Shown: positions 5,189-6,937 of the stretch, in pieces
How the letters are laid out: each line of letters begins with the position of its first letter
How positions within the stretch are numbered: the first letter of the stretch is position 1
DNA from: a bacterium
Lineage (GTDB): Bacteria; SZUA-182
DNA length: 6,937 nucleotides
NCBI GenBank assembly: GCA_003230635.1
Contig: QIFF01000369.1
Span: 1-6,937, forward strand
Reading direction: 5' to 3'
Notes under the pieces: generated by a model
Seen by the model: the letters and a program-made list of their open reading frames with translations, nothing else
Told to the model about the DNA's origin: nothing
The model's database searches: none
Program-made: the position numbers and the translations under genes

Positions 5189-6937
5189 CTAGTAGGCAAT
5201 GGCAATCAAAAACCGGCAGCGCTGACAGGCGCCTGATTCATGCTCGGCGGCTTCCATCTCGCTGTGCCCGGTCTTACGCAGGGAGGCCTTGATGGAGTTG
5301 TGCCAGCGTTCACGCAGCTCTTCGCTGTAGGGGTCGCCGATATCGTACAAGGAAGAGGCGATTTTACGGATTTGCTCCAGGTGCCCGTTGTTTTTACCAG
5401 GGAGCCAGGGGTTGGCGGGCACGCCTTCTTTAGGGTTTAGGAACTGGTGGATACTGAGGGCGGCCTTTATGCCTTCCTGGATGCTGTTGGCCACGGTGCG
5501 CCCGATATATACGTCCCCGGCGGCGAAAATCTTGGGATGGCTGGTGGCGCCGGTCTTGGGGTCAAGGGTGACAAAGCCCCATTTGTCCGCCTCCAGCTTT
5601 AGGTCCTGCGGCAAGATGGCGGCCAAATCCGGCACCTGGCCAATGGTGGGGATAAATACCTCGGCCTCGCGGAAAACAATTTCTCCCTTGTGCTCAAACT
5701 TGAGTCCCTTGACCTTGCCGTTTTCAACTACAACCTCCTTGGGCACCATTTCAAATTCAAACTTCACCCCCGCATCCAGGGCAGTCTGGATTTCATGGGA
5801 GTCGGCCCGCATCAAATCCCGGGTGCGGCGGTAATAAACCGTGGTGTCATAGCCCACCCGCTGGCTGGCGGTGGCCACGTCCATAGCCGAGTTGCCGGCG
5901 CCGGCAACCGCCGCCCGCTTTCCAATCGGCTTATACTGTCCCAGGTTGTAGTCCTTCATAACGGTGAGGAAGTTGAGCACCTGCGGGGCATCTTCTCCCG
6001 GCAGGCCGAGGCTTACCGGCTTTTGCGCCCCTACTGCAATCAGAACGGCGTCATACTCATCCAGCAAGTCCTTGAGCTGAACATCACGCCCCAGAGCGCT
6101 GTTAAACCTTACCTCCAGGCCGGCGCTGGTCATCAACTCCTCCAGGTCAGCGTCTATCAGCTCATCCGGCAGGCGCTCCGGGGGAATAGCATAGCGCATC
6201 AAGCCCCCCAGGTGGTCGTCTTTTTCCAGCAGGGTTACTTTATAACCCAAACGCGCCAGAATCTCGCCGGCGCTCATCCCCGCCGGGCCGCCCCCTACCA
6301 CCACTATCTTCTGCTTGCGGGGAGAGGTTTTAAGCTGGTGAAGGGGGAAATTAAACAGGTAAGAAGCCCGGTCAATATGCACATTTTCAAAACCCTGATA
6401 GAGAATACTCCGGCAACAGATAAAGTCCTTCAAGGCGTTGACGTCTATTGAGCCGCTGCGCTCCTCCTTGAGGGTGCAGGATTGCTTGCATAAGCCACAG
6501 ACCCGCCCCAGAACCCGCGGAAAGTAATTGACGTCAAAGATATGCGCCTTGGCTTCGGTATTCTTGTTCAAAGAAACCGCACTTAAAAAATAGGCAATGT
6601 CCGTACCCAGGGGGCAGCGCAACTGGCAGGGGGTAAAATGGGCGGCATAATACTTATTGCGGGGACAATGGCTCTGCCCCCGGATATGGGCCAGGTACTC
6701 CGCATTCTTGAGCCAGTCGCCAATATAAGGGTCTTGCTTATCCTCCGGACTTAGTGAATATTCCGGATGGGAAAAGCTTAAACTGTCCAGCACGGCAAAC
6801 CCGACGATTTCCCCAAAGCTGCAGTCGCTGCCATAGGCGGCAGCGCTAGCCAGCGCCCGCAGGTTCAGCATATCCTGCGGTTTGGCGCCTCCGGATTCCA
6901 CCAAAGACAGGATTTGATACATTTGGCGCGTTCCCTC
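5189..6937 (-). CDS. NuoF-like/GltD-like fusion iron-sulfur flavoprotein (5' end outside window)
   Basis: This is a multidomain redox enzyme, probably passing electrons between NAD(P)H, FAD and Fe-S clusters. The frame is open to the window edge. The five codons before ATG 6922 read EGTRQ, and EGTRQMYQIL continues the NuoF pattern found just after its CxxCxxC cluster motif, so that ATG is internal. Numbering from it, 1-60 is the NuoF Fe-S C-terminus with the fourth ligand Cys34 (GSDCSFGE). Residues 80-175 form the GltD/DPD-type two-cluster domain: Cys86, Cys99, Cys103, then Cys142-x2-Cys145-x3-Cys149. FAD site VVVGGGPAGMSAGE (207-220), NAD(P)H site AVAGAGNSAMDVA (338-350) and FAD site FAAGDVYIGRTVANSIQEG (466-484) follow in GltD order. 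A C-terminal tail of about 75 residues ends with Cys566-x2-Cys569. It converges with the XRE gene. The electron acceptor partner is not visible. Confidence 0.88.
   Translation of the reverse strand, partial: EGTRQMYQILSLVESGGAKPQDMLNLRALASAAAYGSDCSFGEIVGFAVLDSLSFSHPEYSLSPEDKQDPYIGDWLKNAEYLAHIRGQSHCPRNKYYAAHFTPCQLRCPLGTDIAYFLSAVSLNKNTEAKAHIFDVNYFPRVLGRVCGLCKQSCTLKEERSGSIDVNALKDFICCRSILYQGFENVHIDRASYLFNFPLHQLKTSPRKQKIVVVGGGPAGMSAGEILARLGYKVTLLEKDDHLGGLMRYAIPPERLPDELIDADLEELMTSAGLEVRFNSALGRDVQLKDLLDEYDAVLIAVGAQKPVSLGLPGEDAPQVLNFLTVMKDYNLGQYKPIGKRAAVAGAGNSAMDVATASQRVGYDTTVYYRRTRDLMRADSHEIQTALDAGVKFEFEMVPKEVVVENGKVKGLKFEHKGEIVFREAEVFIPTIGQVPDLAAILPQDLKLEADKWGFVTLDPKTGATSHPKIFAAGDVYIGRTVANSIQEGIKAALSIHQFLNPKEGVPANPWLPGKNNGHLEQIRKIASSLYDIGDPYSEELRERWHNSIKASLRKTGHSEMEAAEHESGACQRCRFLIAIAY

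Noticed and set aside
5690..6451. 253-residue rightward open frame
   Set aside because: It lies wholly opposite the well-supported flavoprotein gene and has no recognisable motif. It is a GC-driven shadow frame.

Overview
The window looks like chromosome from an anaerobic diderm (Gram-negative-type) bacterium. The diderm inference rests on a signal-peptide protein that reads as an outer-membrane beta-barrel. The anaerobic inference rests on an AhbB-type siroheme decarboxylase (the siroheme-dependent heme route) and a large NuoF/GltD-type iron-sulfur flavoprotein. Desulfobacterota, Nitrospirota or a similar lineage would fit, but the sequence alone does not settle the phylum. Promoters are of the ordinary sigma-70 type. 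Six of the seven protein genes whose ends are visible are intact under the standard code. Five of the seven end in TAG, two in TAA and none in TGA.

Layout. The left edge may hold the first codons of a leftward gene. A rightward DUF116-family gene (244-1020) follows. It carries one in-frame TGA at 850-852, after which 55 sense codons of recognisable DUF116 C-terminus continue to a TAG. Facing it is a leftward cluster read from about 3374 down to 1031: ahbB, hemL, a small PII-like protein and tRNA-Ala(CGC). Its promoter at 3381-3409 has the form TTGACA-17-TAAGAT. The cluster joins early tetrapyrrole synthesis (HemL makes 5-aminolevulinate) with siroheme decarboxylation (AhbB).

Upstream of that cluster, a leftward omptin-like outer-membrane barrel gene (3462-4538) and a rightward XRE-type repressor gene (4737-5108) are divergent. 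The intergenic space between them holds a strong promoter for the barrel gene. A perfect 7-bp inverted repeat overlaps its -35 box, so local control by the XRE protein is plausible. The repressor gene runs into two GC-rich dispersed hairpins, and the first of these supplies its last codons and stop. On the other side lies the 3' end of a leftward gene that leaves the window at 6937. Its visible part joins the C-terminus of a NuoF-like NADH-binding subunit to a complete GltD-like NAD(P)H:acceptor flavoprotein.

The most unusual structure is an 84-86 nt element with two strong hairpins, present twice in opposite orientations. Relative to the gene it precedes, each copy has the same orientation and lies 16-17 nt before the start codon, once for the DUF116 gene and once for hemL. 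The hairpin stems are identical between copies while the middle has diverged. That is what a structured cis-regulatory leader would look like, although a mobile palindromic repeat is the alternative. The second notable signal is the in-frame TGA in the DUF116 gene.
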